Source: Allosaccharopolyspora coralli
GTDB lineage: Bacteria > Actinomycetota > Actinomycetes > Mycobacteriales > Pseudonocardiaceae
Direction: 5' to 3'
DNA: 64,000 nt
Assembly (NCBI RefSeq): GCF_009664835.1
Contig: NZ_CP045929.1
Coordinates: forward strand, 2,046,001-2,110,000
Both the position numbers and the translations under genes were made by a program. Under the pieces are notes generated by a model. It was not told where the DNA came from. It was given only the letters and a program-made list of their open reading frames with translations, and made no database searches. Positions 46,373 to 55,100 of this stretch are shown here, one piece after another; position 1 is the stretch's first letter, and each line of letters begins with the position of its first letter.

Positions 46373-47359
46373 GTGGCCACTGCACGTGCTGAACGCCTGG
46401 TGAACCTGGTGTTGTGTCTGTTGTCCACTCGCCAGTACCTCACGGCGGAACGGATTCGGGGAATCGTCCCCGGTTATGCCGACGCACCCAGCGACGAGGC
46501 GTTTTTCCGGACGTTCGAACGGGACAAGTCGGAACTGCGCGATCTCGGGGTGCCGCTGGAGACCGGACGCAACTCCGCGTTCGATTCCGCCGACGGCTAC
46601 CGCATCGCGCGCCGCGACTACGAGCTCGGCGACATCGATCTGGAACCGGACGAAGCGGCGGCGGTCGCACTCGCGGTGCGCCTGTGGGACTCGCCGGAGT
46701 TCACCGGGGCGGCCCGAGGTGCCCTGCTGAAACTGCGTGCGGCAGGCGTCGAGGTCGACGGCGGCGCGAGCCCGGTGGTCGAGCCCAAGGTGCGCACCAC
46801 CGAACCGTCGTTCCCGCAACTGCTGACGGCTGTACAGTCCGGCCGGGCGGCGACCTTCGACTACCGGCGCCCCAGCGACGCCTCCGGTGCACGGCGCACG
46901 ATCGAGCCCTGGGGCGTCGTGTCCTGGCGTGGCCGTTGGTACGTCGTCGGGTACGACCGGGACCGGGGGGCCGCGCGGTGCTTCCGGTTGTCGCGGATCG
47001 TCGGGGACGCCACGCCCATCGGCCCGTCCGGGGCGGTGCACCGCCCCGACGGAGTGGATCTGCTCGGCCTCGTCGTCGGCGACGCACAGGAGCCACCCGC
47101 CAGCACGCCGACCCGGCTGTGGGTGGCCGCAGGGTGTGCACAGGGGCTGCGGCGCAAGTCCGAAGTGATCGCGGAGTCGACCGTCGACGGCGTGCCGGGC
47201 GACGTGGTGCGGCTCGACCTGTCCTTCCCGGAGTCGGCGGCGTCCTGGATCGCCGGATACGGCCCGGACGTGGTCGTACTCGAGCCGGACACGCTGCGTA
47301 AGGCCGTCACCGAGGTGCATCTGGGTGTGCTCGACCCGGATCGGGAGGCCGCGCGATGA
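46373..47359 (+). CDS. pafB: WYL-domain transcriptional regulator
   Basis: PafB, with PafC, activates many DNA-damage genes in mycobacteria when DNA damage is sensed. The 328-residue protein has an N-terminal helix-turn-helix (ERLVNLVLCLLSTRQYLTAE), a WYL domain (the signature SWRGRWYVVGYDRDRGAARC, with R-C-F-R-L-S following) and a C-terminal extension (WCX-like). The GTG start is supported by a nearby TAGAGT. It overlaps pafC (ATGA). It is not needed for proteasome activity as such, although it was named with pafA. Confidence 0.93.
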   Translation: MATARAERLVNLVLCLLSTRQYLTAERIRGIVPGYADAPSDEAFFRTFERDKSELRDLGVPLETGRNSAFDSADGYRIARRDYELGDIDLEPDEAAAVALAVRLWDSPEFTGAARGALLKLRAAGVEVDGGASPVVEPKVRTTEPSFPQLLTAVQSGRAATFDYRRPSDASGARRTIEPWGVVSWRGRWYVVGYDRDRGAARCFRLSRIVGDATPIGPSGAVHRPDGVDLLGLVVGDAQEPPASTPTRLWVAAGCAQGLRRKSEVIAESTVDGVPGDVVRLDLSFPESAASWIAGYGPDVVVLEPDTLRKAVTEVHLGVLDPDREAAR

Positions 47360-48327
47360 GCAGTGCCACCGAACGGCTGCCGCGGCTGTTGGCCCTGGTC
47401 CCGTACCTGCTGAGCCGTCCGGGCGTGCCCGTCGCGGACGTGGCCGCCGACTTCGGCGTGACCGAGCAGCAGCTGCGCAAGGATCTCGAACTGCTGTGGA
47501 TGTGCGGGCTCCCGGGCTACGGTCCCGGCGATCTCATCGATCTGTCCTTCGACAGCGACGCGGTCACCGTCACCTACGACGCCGGGATGCGGCGCCCGCT
47601 GCGCCTCACCGCGTCGGAGGCGACGTCGCTGCTGGTGGCGTTGCGCGCGCTGGCGGACACGCCCGGCATCACCGACACCGACGCGGTCCAGCGCGCGCTG
47701 GCGAAGGTCGAGGACGCGGTCGGGCAGGCGCAGCCCACCGGCGTCGTCGTCGGTCTCGCCGGGCGTGAGGGGGCGGTGCGGCCGGGAGTGCGCGAGACGG
47801 TGCAGCAGGCGCTGAGTCGAGGACGGGCGGTGTGGATGCGCTACTACACGGCCTCGCGGGACCGGGTCGGCGACCGCACGGTCGACCCGATGCGCCTCGT
47901 CCTCGTGGAGGGACGCAGTTACCTCGAAGGGTGGTGCCGGTCGGCGGAGAGCGTCCGGCTGTTCCGGCTCGACCGCATCGACGAGATCGACCTGCTCGAC
48001 GAGCCCGCGTCCGCTCCGGAACAGGCCGAGCCGCGGGATCTCGCGGCGGGGCTGTTCACCCCGTTGCCGGACCAGCCGGTCGCGGTGCTCGACCTCGAGC
48101 CCGACGCCCGCTGGATCGCCGAGTACTACCCCGTGGACGAGCTCGCCGAACTCGACGACGGGCGGGCGCGGATCCGGATGCGATACACGGACCGGTCCTG
48201 GATGGTGCGCCTGGTGGTCGGCCAGGGCGGGCGGGCGAGCGTGCACGAGCCGCAGGATCTGGCCGACGACGTGCGCCGACACGCCGAAGCCGCAGTGTCA
48301 CGGGCACGTCACGCGTCCGCTACCTGA
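47356..48327 (+). CDS. pafC: WYL-domain transcriptional regulator
   Basis: Partner of PafB; together they form a heterodimer-like activator of the DNA-damage response. The 323-residue product has an N-terminal helix-turn-helix (LALVPYLLSRPGVPVADVAA, then FGVTEQQLRKDLELLW), a WYL domain with GRSYLEGWCRSAESVRLFRL and a C-terminal WCX-like region. The start overlaps the pafB stop, so they are translated together. A promoter for the following small gene lies near its 3' end. Confidence 0.93.
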   Translation: MSSATERLPRLLALVPYLLSRPGVPVADVAADFGVTEQQLRKDLELLWMCGLPGYGPGDLIDLSFDSDAVTVTYDAGMRRPLRLTASEATSLLVALRALADTPGITDTDAVQRALAKVEDAVGQAQPTGVVVGLAGREGAVRPGVRETVQQALSRGRAVWMRYYTASRDRVGDRTVDPMRLVLVEGRSYLEGWCRSAESVRLFRLDRIDEIDLLDEPASAPEQAEPRDLAAGLFTPLPDQPVAVLDLEPDARWIAEYYPVDELAELDDGRARIRMRYTDRSWMVRLVVGQGGRASVHEPQDLADDVRRHAEAAVSRARHASAT

Positions 48328-48333
48328 ACACGC

Positions 48334-48339
48334 TACGGT
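48334..48339 (+). promoter_or_regulatory. -10 element of the small membrane-protein gene (leaderless)
   Basis: TACGGT fits TANNNT and lies 6 nt before GTG 48346. Confidence 0.4.
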
Positions 48340-48345
48340 GATCGC

Positions 48346-48588
48346 GTGCCTGAACTGTTGACCCCGGGAGTGCTCGTCGCAGCACTCGTGGTTGTCGGTG
48401 TCCTGCTGCTGGCGGTGCTCGCGGTGCTCACGCTGCGCAACCTGCGGCGCTTCTCGCGCGTGCGAGCGGCGGTGACCGAAGACGTCCAGGACCGGATGGG
48501 GCATCTCAAGGCTCGGAGCGCGGCGCTGAAGGTCGGGCTGGCACGGCGGCGTCACGGTGCTGTCGAGTGGCCCGGCTCTGTCGAGTGA
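48346..48588 (+). CDS. Small single-pass membrane protein
   Basis: Small protein of 80 residues with one membrane helix near residues 8-28 (VLVAALVVVGVLLLAVLAVL), then a basic cytoplasmic tail (RNLRRFSRVRAAVTED, LKARSAALKVGLARRRHG). I do not recognise a family. It lies between pafC and tatA and has its own candidate leaderless promoter, so it is likely real. It may be linked to the Tat genes, but nothing in it shows this. Confidence 0.7.
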   Translation: MPELLTPGVLVAALVVVGVLLLAVLAVLTLRNLRRFSRVRAAVTEDVQDRMGHLKARSAALKVGLARRRHGAVEWPGSVE

Positions 48589-48602
48589 CGACGGTGCCCG
48601 CG

Positions 48603-48608
48603 TAGCAT
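48603..48608 (+). promoter_or_regulatory. Candidate -10 element for tatA
   Basis: TAGCAT fits TANNNT and would give a ~55-nt leader with a GAAGGGA ribosome site before the ATG at 48672. Confidence 0.35.
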
Positions 48609-48671
48609 GGCTTGTGCGTATGACCGGGAACACGGTCCGGTCATCGCCGTACGACGGAAGGGACCGGACTG

Positions 48672-48944
48672 ATGGGCATTCCTGGCGGTTGGGAACTCGT
48701 CCTCATCCTCGCTGTGCTCGTGCTCCTGTTCGGAGCGACGAAGCTGCCGCAGATGGCGCGTTCGCTGGGCCAGTCGGCACGGGTGTTCAAGGCCGAAACC
48801 CGCGGGATGAAGGACGACGAAGAGGCTGCGAAGCGCACGAAGGACACGCAGTCCGAGCCGCAGCAGCTCCCTTCGGGTGAGGCGCCCCAAGCCGAGACCG
48901 CGAAGCCGGTCGAGGACACGCAGCGCAACGACACCCAGAACTGA
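48672..48944 (+). CDS. tatA: Sec-independent (twin-arginine) translocase subunit TatA
   Basis: TatA oligomerises to form the channel that carries folded proteins across the membrane. The 90-residue product has the short N-terminal helix (GGWELVLILAVLVLLFGATK), then the FGATKLPQMARSLGQSARVF hinge and amphipathic helix typical of TatA/E, and a charged disordered tail. It lies 17 bases before tatC, with which it forms an operon. TatB is not in the window. The ATG at 48672 is preceded by GAAGGGA. Confidence 0.94.
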   Translation: MGIPGGWELVLILAVLVLLFGATKLPQMARSLGQSARVFKAETRGMKDDEEAAKRTKDTQSEPQQLPSGEAPQAETAKPVEDTQRNDTQN

Positions 48945-48961
48945 GCAGGAACGGAGACTCC

Positions 48962-49948
48962 GTGGTGGAAACTCCACTGCGCCGCTTCAACCCGTTCCGT
49001 GGTGATCGCCGTCGGTGGGGCCGCAGGCACAATCCCGACGGCACGATGACACTGATCGACCACCTCTACGAGCTGCGCTACCGGCTCGGCGTGGCGCTGC
49101 TGTGGATCATGCTCGGTGCGGTGTTCGGGTTCTGGTGGTTCGCGAACACCGCCTTCGGCGCGCCGACGCTGGGTGACGTGATCACCGGACCGTATTGCGG
49201 GCTGCCGGAATCGATGCGCTTCAGCCCGAACGACGGTGAGTGCCAGCTGCTGCAAACCAAACCGTTCGAGGTCTTCATGATCCGGCTCAAGGTCGGTGTC
49301 GCGGTCGGTGCGGTGCTGTTCTCGCCGGTGTGGCTGTATCAGCTCTGGTCGTTCATCACGCCCGGACTGCACACGAACGAGCGCAGGTTCGCCGGAACTT
49401 TTGTCGCGTTCGCAAGTGTGCTGTTCGTGGCGGGCGCCGTGCTCGCCTACTTCGTGGTGCCCGAGGGCCTGCAGTTCATGGTCGGATTCGGCGGTGAGGC
49501 GTTCTTCACCGCGCTGACCGGTGGCGAGTACATCAACTTCGTGCTGCTGATGCTCATCATCTTCGGGGTGAGTTTCGAGCTGCCGCTGATCCTGGTGATG
49601 CTCAACCGGGCCGGGGTCGTCAGCTACGCGAAACTGGTGAACTGGTGGCGGGGCATCCTGTTCGGCCTGTTCGTCTTCGCGGCGGTCGCCACGCCCGGCC
49701 AGGACCCGATCTCGATGCTGGCGCTGGCGGCTGCGCTGGCCGTGCTGTTCTCCGTGGCGATGCTGATCTGCCGCGCGCAGGATCGTCGCCGCGCGCGGAA
49801 ACTCGGTGAGCAGGGCTTGACCGGTGCCGGGCTGGACGAGGCCTCGGATCTCGACACGGACCCGTCCTCGTTGGACGTGCAGCCCACCGGGACGTCCTCG
49901 TCGTCGGGGAACGGTTCGGCTCCGAAGGGAACCGACGACGTCACCTGA
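48962..49948 (+). CDS. tatC: Sec-independent (twin-arginine) translocase subunit TatC
   Basis: TatC binds twin-arginine signal peptides in the cytoplasmic membrane. At 328 residues it has six hydrophobic helices. The N-terminal region DGTMTLIDHLYELRYRLGV and the loop after helix 2 (LKVGVAVGAVLFSPVWLYQL) are family signatures, as is FVAFASVLFVAGAVLAYFVV. The C-terminal ~60 residues are an acidic/Ser-rich disordered tail. GTG codons at 48962 and 48965 both could serve as start. Followed by helY. Confidence 0.94.
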   Translation: MVETPLRRFNPFRGDRRRWGRRHNPDGTMTLIDHLYELRYRLGVALLWIMLGAVFGFWWFANTAFGAPTLGDVITGPYCGLPESMRFSPNDGECQLLQTKPFEVFMIRLKVGVAVGAVLFSPVWLYQLWSFITPGLHTNERRFAGTFVAFASVLFVAGAVLAYFVVPEGLQFMVGFGGEAFFTALTGGEYINFVLLMLIIFGVSFELPLILVMLNRAGVVSYAKLVNWWRGILFGLFVFAAVATPGQDPISMLALAAALAVLFSVAMLICRAQDRRRARKLGEQGLTGAGLDEASDLDTDPSSLDVQPTGTSSSSGNGSAPKGTDDVT

Positions 49949-50144
49949 GGTTTCGTCCGATTCAGAGCTCTTGCCGCCACGAGTGACGGGCCCGCTCGCT
50001 GCGTTCTGACGCGCCTACAGCGACGGAGAATCGCAGTTCGGCATGGGTGTGGCGAGCAGTTCGGGCTGTGCCTCGGCCCGCTGTGACCACGCGCTGTGCG
50101 TGGCGTGGGCGACGGCTGTCCGGGTGATGTGAAAACCTGGTGTC

Positions 50145-52964
50145 GTGGCCGTCAGTCCTACCAACCCCGACCAGTCCGCCGGCCCCGACGGCGTGGCGCC
50201 GTCCCCGGCCGAGTCGTACTCCGCGCACCGTCGACGCACCGCGCATCCCCGGCTCGCGGAGTTCGTCGGGACGATGACGTTCGCCCTCGACCCGTTCCAA
50301 CGCACCGCGTGCCAGGCACTGGAGTCCGGACACGGCGTGCTGGTGTGCGCGCCGACGGGTGCGGGCAAGACGGTCGTCGGCGAGTTCGCGGTCCATCTGG
50401 CGCTGGCCGAGGGCCGCAAGTGTTTCTACACGACGCCGATCAAGGCGCTGTCCAACCAGAAGTACGCCGACCTGTGCGAGCGGCACGGTTCGGACGCGGT
50501 CGGCCTGCTCACCGGGGACACCTCGATCAACGGGGACGCGCAGGTGGTAGTGATGACCACCGAGGTGCTGCGCAATATGCTCTACGCGGGGTCGTCGACG
50601 ATCGACCAACTCGGCTACGTCGTCATGGACGAGGTCCACTATCTCGCCGACCGTTTCCGCGGCGCGGTGTGGGAGGAAGTGATCCTGCACCTGCCGGAGT
50701 ACGTCCAGGTGGCGAGCCTGTCGGCGACGGTGAGCAACGCCGAGGAGTTCGGCGAATGGCTCGTCGCGGTGCGTGGCGACACCACCGTGGTCGTCGACGA
50801 GCACCGTCCGGTGCCGTTGTGGCAGCACATGCTCGTCGGTACGCGAATGTTCGACCTCTTCGGCGGGGAGACGAAAGACCGCGAGCTGCGGATCGACCCG
50901 CATCTGCTCCGGCACACCCAGGAGCTGCAGCGCAGGCATGTGCCGGGCGGTCGCCGTGGTGGGCCGCCGGGGCGTCGCAGGAACGGGCCGCCGGGGAGCC
51001 GCGATCGCGGACCGCGGGGGCCGAAGTTCGTCCCCCCGTCGCGCGTGGACGTACTCCACCAGCTGGACGCGGCGGGCCTGCTTCCCGCGATCGCGTTCAT
51101 CTTCAGCCGCGCCGGATGCGACGCCGCCGTGAAGCAGTGTGTGCGGGCGGGGCTGCGGCTGACCACCGACGATGAACTCGACGAGATCCGCGACGTCATC
51201 GACGAGCGCACCCGTTCGCTGCCCGAGTCGGACCTCGAAGTGCTCGGGTTCTGGGAGTGGCGCGAGGCGTTGGAGCGCGGTGTCGCCGCGCACCACGCGG
51301 GTCTGCTGCCCGCGTTCAAGGAAACCGTCGAGGAACTGTTCGTCCGTGGCCTGGTCAAGGCCGTGTTCGCGACCGAGACGCTGGCGCTGGGTATCAACAT
51401 GCCCGCGCGCACCGTGGTTCTCGAACGGCTGGTGAAGTTCAACGGCGAGGCGCACGTGGACCTCACGCCGGGCGAATACACCCAGCTGACCGGCCGCGCA
51501 GGCAGGCGCGGCATCGACGTCGAGGGCCACGCCGTCGTGCTCTGGCAGCCGGGAGTGGATCCGAAACAGGTCGCCGGTCTCGCCTCGACCCGGACGTACC
51601 CACTGCGGTCGTCGTTCCGGCCGGGTTACAACATGGCGGTGAACCTGGTTCAGCGCGTCGGCACGACGGAGGCGCGGGAACTGCTGGAACAGTCCTTCGC
51701 CCAGTTCCAGGCCGACCGTTCGGTGGTGGGGGTCTCGCGCCGGGTCGACCGCAACACCGAAGCGCTGGAGGGCTATGCCGAGTCGATGCAGTGTCACCTC
51801 GGCGATTTCGCCGAGTATTTCGACCTGCGCCGACGCATCTCCGAGCGCGAGAAACAGCTCTCGCGACAGAATCGTGCCTCGCGGCGAGCGGAGGCCGCGA
51901 AGTCGCTGGAGAGGCTGCGCAAGGGCGACGTCATCGTGATCTCCTCGGGCCGGCGCGCGGGACTGGCCCTCGTCGTCGACCCGGGCGTGGAGGCGATGGG
52001 GGAGCCGCGACCGCTGGTGGTGACCGAGGACCGCTGGTCGGGCCGGTTGTCGGTGGCGGACTTCTCCTCACCCGTCGAGGCGCTGGGTCGGGTGAAGCTG
52101 CCCAAGCACGTCGACACCCGTTCGCCGAAGTCCCGGCGCGACCTCGCCTCGACGTTGCGCGACACGGGAATCACCGCGCCGAACGGGCGGGACCGGAAGC
52201 GCTCGGACGCCGCGGACGACGCCGAACTCGCCGCACTGCGGCGTGCGATGAAGGCGCACCCGTGCCACGGCTGTGATGATCGCGAGGCGCACGCCCGCTG
52301 GGCGGAGCGGCACGAGCGGCTGCGTTCGGACACGGAACAGTTGCGCCGCAAGGTCTCCGCAACGACGCACTCGTTGGCGCGTTCGTTCGACCGGATCACA
52401 GCGCTGCTCGCGGAGCGGGACTACCTCTCCGGCGACGAACAGCAGCCGCTGACCGAGAACGGCAGGCGCCTGACCCGGCTGTACAGCGAGTCGGACCTGC
52501 TGGTCGCGGAGTGCTTGCGTGCCGAGGTGTGGCGGGGTCTCGGTGCGCCGGAGCTGGCGGCGGTCGTCTCGGCGCTCGTGTTCGAGTCCCGGAAGGAGGG
52601 TGCCCCGCCTGCGGTTCCGTCGGGAGCGGTGACCGACGCGTTGCAGAAGACGTGGTCGCTGTGGGGTGAACTCGAGGACGACGAGCGGCGGCACAAGCTC
52701 GAACGCACCCGCGAACCGGACCCCGGTTTCGCGTGGCCGGTGTTCCGCTGGGCGCGAGGCGAGACCCTGGAGCGGGTGCTCACGGCCGGGGAGTCGGCGG
52801 GCGTCGAGCTCTCGGCCGGTGACTTCGTGCGGTGGTGCCGCCAGGTGATCGACCTGCTCGACCAGGTCCGCGTCGTGGTCGGTAAGAACGACCCCGTGGG
52901 GGCCTCGGCGGAAAAGGCGGTTCAGGCGATTCGTCGGGGAGTCGTGGCCGCCGGGGCCGTGTGA
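50145..52964 (+). CDS. helY: Ski2-like DEAD/DEAH-box RNA helicase
   Basis: HelY is the actinobacterial Ski2/Mtr4-like helicase. The 939-residue protein has the Walker A CAPTGAGKTVVG (68-79), TTPIKALSNQK, the DEVH box (VVMDEVHYLADRF), SLSATVSN and the second-domain motifs ATETLALGINMP and QLTGRAGRRG. An insert at about 265-301 is rich in Arg, Gly and Pro (HVPGGRRGGPPGRRR, then more), which looks like an RNA-binding tail. The C-terminal half is helical. The GTG at 50145 is 6 nt after AAACCT. It follows tatC, as in M. tuberculosis (Rv2092c). Confidence 0.93.
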   Translation: MAVSPTNPDQSAGPDGVAPSPAESYSAHRRRTAHPRLAEFVGTMTFALDPFQRTACQALESGHGVLVCAPTGAGKTVVGEFAVHLALAEGRKCFYTTPIKALSNQKYADLCERHGSDAVGLLTGDTSINGDAQVVVMTTEVLRNMLYAGSSTIDQLGYVVMDEVHYLADRFRGAVWEEVILHLPEYVQVASLSATVSNAEEFGEWLVAVRGDTTVVVDEHRPVPLWQHMLVGTRMFDLFGGETKDRELRIDPHLLRHTQELQRRHVPGGRRGGPPGRRRNGPPGSRDRGPRGPKFVPPSRVDVLHQLDAAGLLPAIAFIFSRAGCDAAVKQCVRAGLRLTTDDELDEIRDVIDERTRSLPESDLEVLGFWEWREALERGVAAHHAGLLPAFKETVEELFVRGLVKAVFATETLALGINMPARTVVLERLVKFNGEAHVDLTPGEYTQLTGRAGRRGIDVEGHAVVLWQPGVDPKQVAGLASTRTYPLRSSFRPGYNMAVNLVQRVGTTEARELLEQSFAQFQADRSVVGVSRRVDRNTEALEGYAESMQCHLGDFAEYFDLRRRISEREKQLSRQNRASRRAEAAKSLERLRKGDVIVISSGRRAGLALVVDPGVEAMGEPRPLVVTEDRWSGRLSVADFSSPVEALGRVKLPKHVDTRSPKSRRDLASTLRDTGITAPNGRDRKRSDAADDAELAALRRAMKAHPCHGCDDREAHARWAERHERLRSDTEQLRRKVSATTHSLARSFDRITALLAERDYLSGDEQQPLTENGRRLTRLYSESDLLVAECLRAEVWRGLGAPELAAVVSALVFESRKEGAPPAVPSGAVTDALQKTWSLWGELEDDERRHKLERTREPDPGFAWPVFRWARGETLERVLTAGESAGVELSAGDFVRWCRQVIDLLDQVRVVVGKNDPVGASAEKAVQAIRRGVVAAGAV

Positions 52965-53042
52965 TCCGGACGCGGACACCGGTGACCGTCGGGTGTGGTT
53001 GGATCGTGTGCCGTCGGTGACCATGGTGCCCGGAGGAAGCAG

Positions 53043-53594
53043 TTGAGCAACCCGTACGGCCCGCAGTGGCCACAGCAGTCTCCGGGTGGACCGAAGCGGG
53101 GCGGGTATCCCTCGGGGCAGCCCGGCGCACCCGCGCAGCAAGGCTGGGGACACGCCGGGCTCACCCGACCCGTACCCGCCAACCGGCCACCCGGACCGTC
53201 GTACGGTCCACCGCAGGTCGGCCAGCCCTGGCCCGGTCACGACACCGAGACCGGTTTCACGGTTCCGCCGCCGCAGAAACGCTCGCCCTGGCCGTGGATC
53301 CTGTGCGTCGCCGGGGCACTCGTCGTCGTGGTGCTCCTCGTGACGGGATTCGTGGCGCCTGGGTTCTTCGTGCGGACGACGTTCGACGCCCAGGCGGTGC
53401 AGCAAGGCGTTCGACAGACTTTCGAAGGCGCGTACGGGATCTCGGGCGTGGAGTCGGTGACCTGCCCGTCCGGACAGCGTGTCGAGCCGGGGGCGACGTT
53501 CGACTGTGAGGCCACGGTCGCGGGCAGCACGCTGACCGTGACGATCACCGTCAAGGATCGCGACGGAACCTACGAAGTAGGCCATCCACGCTGA
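53043..53594 (+). CDS. Membrane-anchored DUF4333 protein
   Basis: Protein of 183 residues. The N-terminal ~70 residues are Gln/Gly/Pro-rich (NPYGPQWPQQSPGGPKRGGY), then a basic PPQKRSPWPWI lead into a single membrane helix (ILCVAGALVVVVLLVTGFVA). The outside part is a DUF4333 domain with paired cysteines in SVTCPSGQRVEPGATFDCEA, expected to form a disulfide. The start is TTG 53043, preceded by GGAGGAAGCAG. It shares layout with the three membrane proteins at 30-32 kb. Function unknown. Confidence 0.8.
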   Translation: MSNPYGPQWPQQSPGGPKRGGYPSGQPGAPAQQGWGHAGLTRPVPANRPPGPSYGPPQVGQPWPGHDTETGFTVPPPQKRSPWPWILCVAGALVVVVLLVTGFVAPGFFVRTTFDAQAVQQGVRQTFEGAYGISGVESVTCPSGQRVEPGATFDCEATVAGSTLTVTITVKDRDGTYEVGHPR

Positions 53595-53700
53595 TATGAA
53601 TTCCTCGCAGAAGGTTTTGCTTGGTGGGTCGGGTGGCGGAACCTCTCCCGCCCTCCTCGTTGCGGGATCGATTTCTTGAGTAGCGGCCCACCTTCTGTGG
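53595..53700. repeat. Dispersed repeat region after the DUF4333 gene
   Basis: Contains TTTTGCTTGGTGGGTCGGGT, GGCGGAACCTC and CGTTGCGGGATCGATTTCTT, matching 36015-36095 and the end of the 34757 element (GTCGCTGCGGGATCGATTTC). It sits between the DUF4333 stop and the acetyltransferase gene. No gene is supported. Confidence 0.6.
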
Positions 53701-53807
53701 TCGCGCGCGTGGAGGGCTGCGGTGCGGCACACCACGAGTTCACCAACGCACCCCCAGCGTCCTTAAATCCGGTCGACCTCTCTGCCGACGGCGGGCAGGA
53801 TCGAGGC

Positions 53808-55004
53808 GTGGGTGTCGATGTGAGGGCGTTGGATCCGGCGGAGTACCGGGCGGCGCAAGACGTGTTCATGGCCGCGTTGATGCGGCCGCCGACGACGGAC
53901 GAGCAGTGGCGGGTTCGTGAGGGCACGATCCGGCAAGGTGACGTGCTCGGCGGGTTCCACGACGGGACGTTGGCCGGGACGACGAGGTTGTTCGGGTCCA
54001 CGCTGCGTGTGCCGGGAGGCGCGGCGGTGCCCGCGGGGGCCGTCACGGCCGTCGGCGTGCGTGCGGACAAGACTCGACGCGGGGTTCTGACGGCGTTGAT
54101 GCGCGCCCAGCTCACCGACGCCAAGAACCGTGGTCACGTCGTGGCGATGTTGCACGCCTCCGAGGCGGCGATCTACGGCCGTTTCGGGTACGGGGCCGCG
54201 ACCAGAGCACGCCAGGTCCGGTTGACGATCGCGTCGGTCAAGTGGCGCGACGACATGCCGCGCGGCGGTGCTGTGCGGCTGGTTGATCGCGCAGACGCGG
54301 AGAAGCTGCTCCCGGAGCTCTACCGCAGGATCGGGACGGCCCGCCCCGGGATGATGGAGCGCTCGGACGGCTGGTGGCGGGTCGGGTTCTCACGCCACGA
54401 GCAACGGTCGCTCTACGGCTACGCCGTGCATTCCGACGAGCACGGCGACGACGACGGTTACGCCCTTTACCACGCCGTGCCGTTGGGGGGCGACGACATC
54501 AAGCTGCAGGTGCACGACCTGGTCGCGGCCACGTCGACGGCCGCTGCCGAGCTGTGGCGGTTCCTGACCGGGATCGACCTCGCCACCGAGATCGAAGCCG
54601 CGCGGCCGGTGGACGAGCCGTTGGAGTGGTGGTTGCAGGACGCACGCCAGTGCCGGACGGTCGACGTCTTCGACGATCTGTGGGTGCGTCTCGTCGACGT
54701 TCCGGCCGCGCTGCACGCGCGGACGTTCGGTGGCTCGACACCGGTGGTGATCGAGGTGCGGGACAGGATTCTGCCGCAGAACGACGGGGTCTATCGGATC
54801 GGCAGCGACGGGGCGGAACGCTCCGAGCGCAGCCCGCAGCTGGTGATGGACGTCGAGTCCTTGGGAGCCCTGTACTTGGGTGACGTGTCGGTGTCCACTG
54901 TGGCCGCGGCCAACCGCGTCGAGGTTCGCGACCCGGCTGCCCTCGAGGATGCGGATGCCGTGTTCACCACGCCGCGCCAACCGTGGTGTGGCACGCACTT
55001 CTGA
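53808..55004 (+). CDS. GNAT acetyltransferase of the Eis family
   Basis: Protein of 398 residues resembling the enhanced-intracellular-survival (Eis) protein, an N-acetyltransferase that modifies lysine and aminoglycosides. The N-terminal GNAT region has TAVGVRADKTRRGVLTALM (acetyl-CoA pyrophosphate loop) and AAIYGRFGYG, with Tyr123 at the place of catalytic Tyr126 of M. tuberculosis Eis. It ends WCGTHF, and in Eis the C-terminal Phe carboxylate serves in catalysis; that feature is kept. The start is GTG 53808, though upstream and downstream starts are possible. Substrate unproven. Confidence 0.88.
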   Translation: MGVDVRALDPAEYRAAQDVFMAALMRPPTTDEQWRVREGTIRQGDVLGGFHDGTLAGTTRLFGSTLRVPGGAAVPAGAVTAVGVRADKTRRGVLTALMRAQLTDAKNRGHVVAMLHASEAAIYGRFGYGAATRARQVRLTIASVKWRDDMPRGGAVRLVDRADAEKLLPELYRRIGTARPGMMERSDGWWRVGFSRHEQRSLYGYAVHSDEHGDDDGYALYHAVPLGGDDIKLQVHDLVAATSTAAAELWRFLTGIDLATEIEAARPVDEPLEWWLQDARQCRTVDVFDDLWVRLVDVPAALHARTFGGSTPVVIEVRDRILPQNDGVYRIGSDGAERSERSPQLVMDVESLGALYLGDVSVSTVAAANRVEVRDPAALEDADAVFTTPRQPWCGTHF

Positions 55005-55095
55005 GTGGGCGTGGGGGAATTGGCAGTGGTGCCCGTGGGCCGGTCAAGGACCACTGACCCAAGTTCCACAATGCGCTCCGAATGCGTCACGTCTG
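55005..55095. repeat. Dispersed palindromic repeat in a convergent junction
   Basis: Includes GGCGTGGGGGAATTGGCAGT, GTGCCCGTGGGC and GACCACTGACCCAAGTTCCA then CAATGCGCTCCG. Its first part resembles the start of 46082 (GGCGTGTGGGAACTGGC, GTGCCCGTAGGGC). It lies between the Eis-like gene and the facing hydrolase gene. Confidence 0.7.
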
Positions 55096-55100
55096 GCCGC

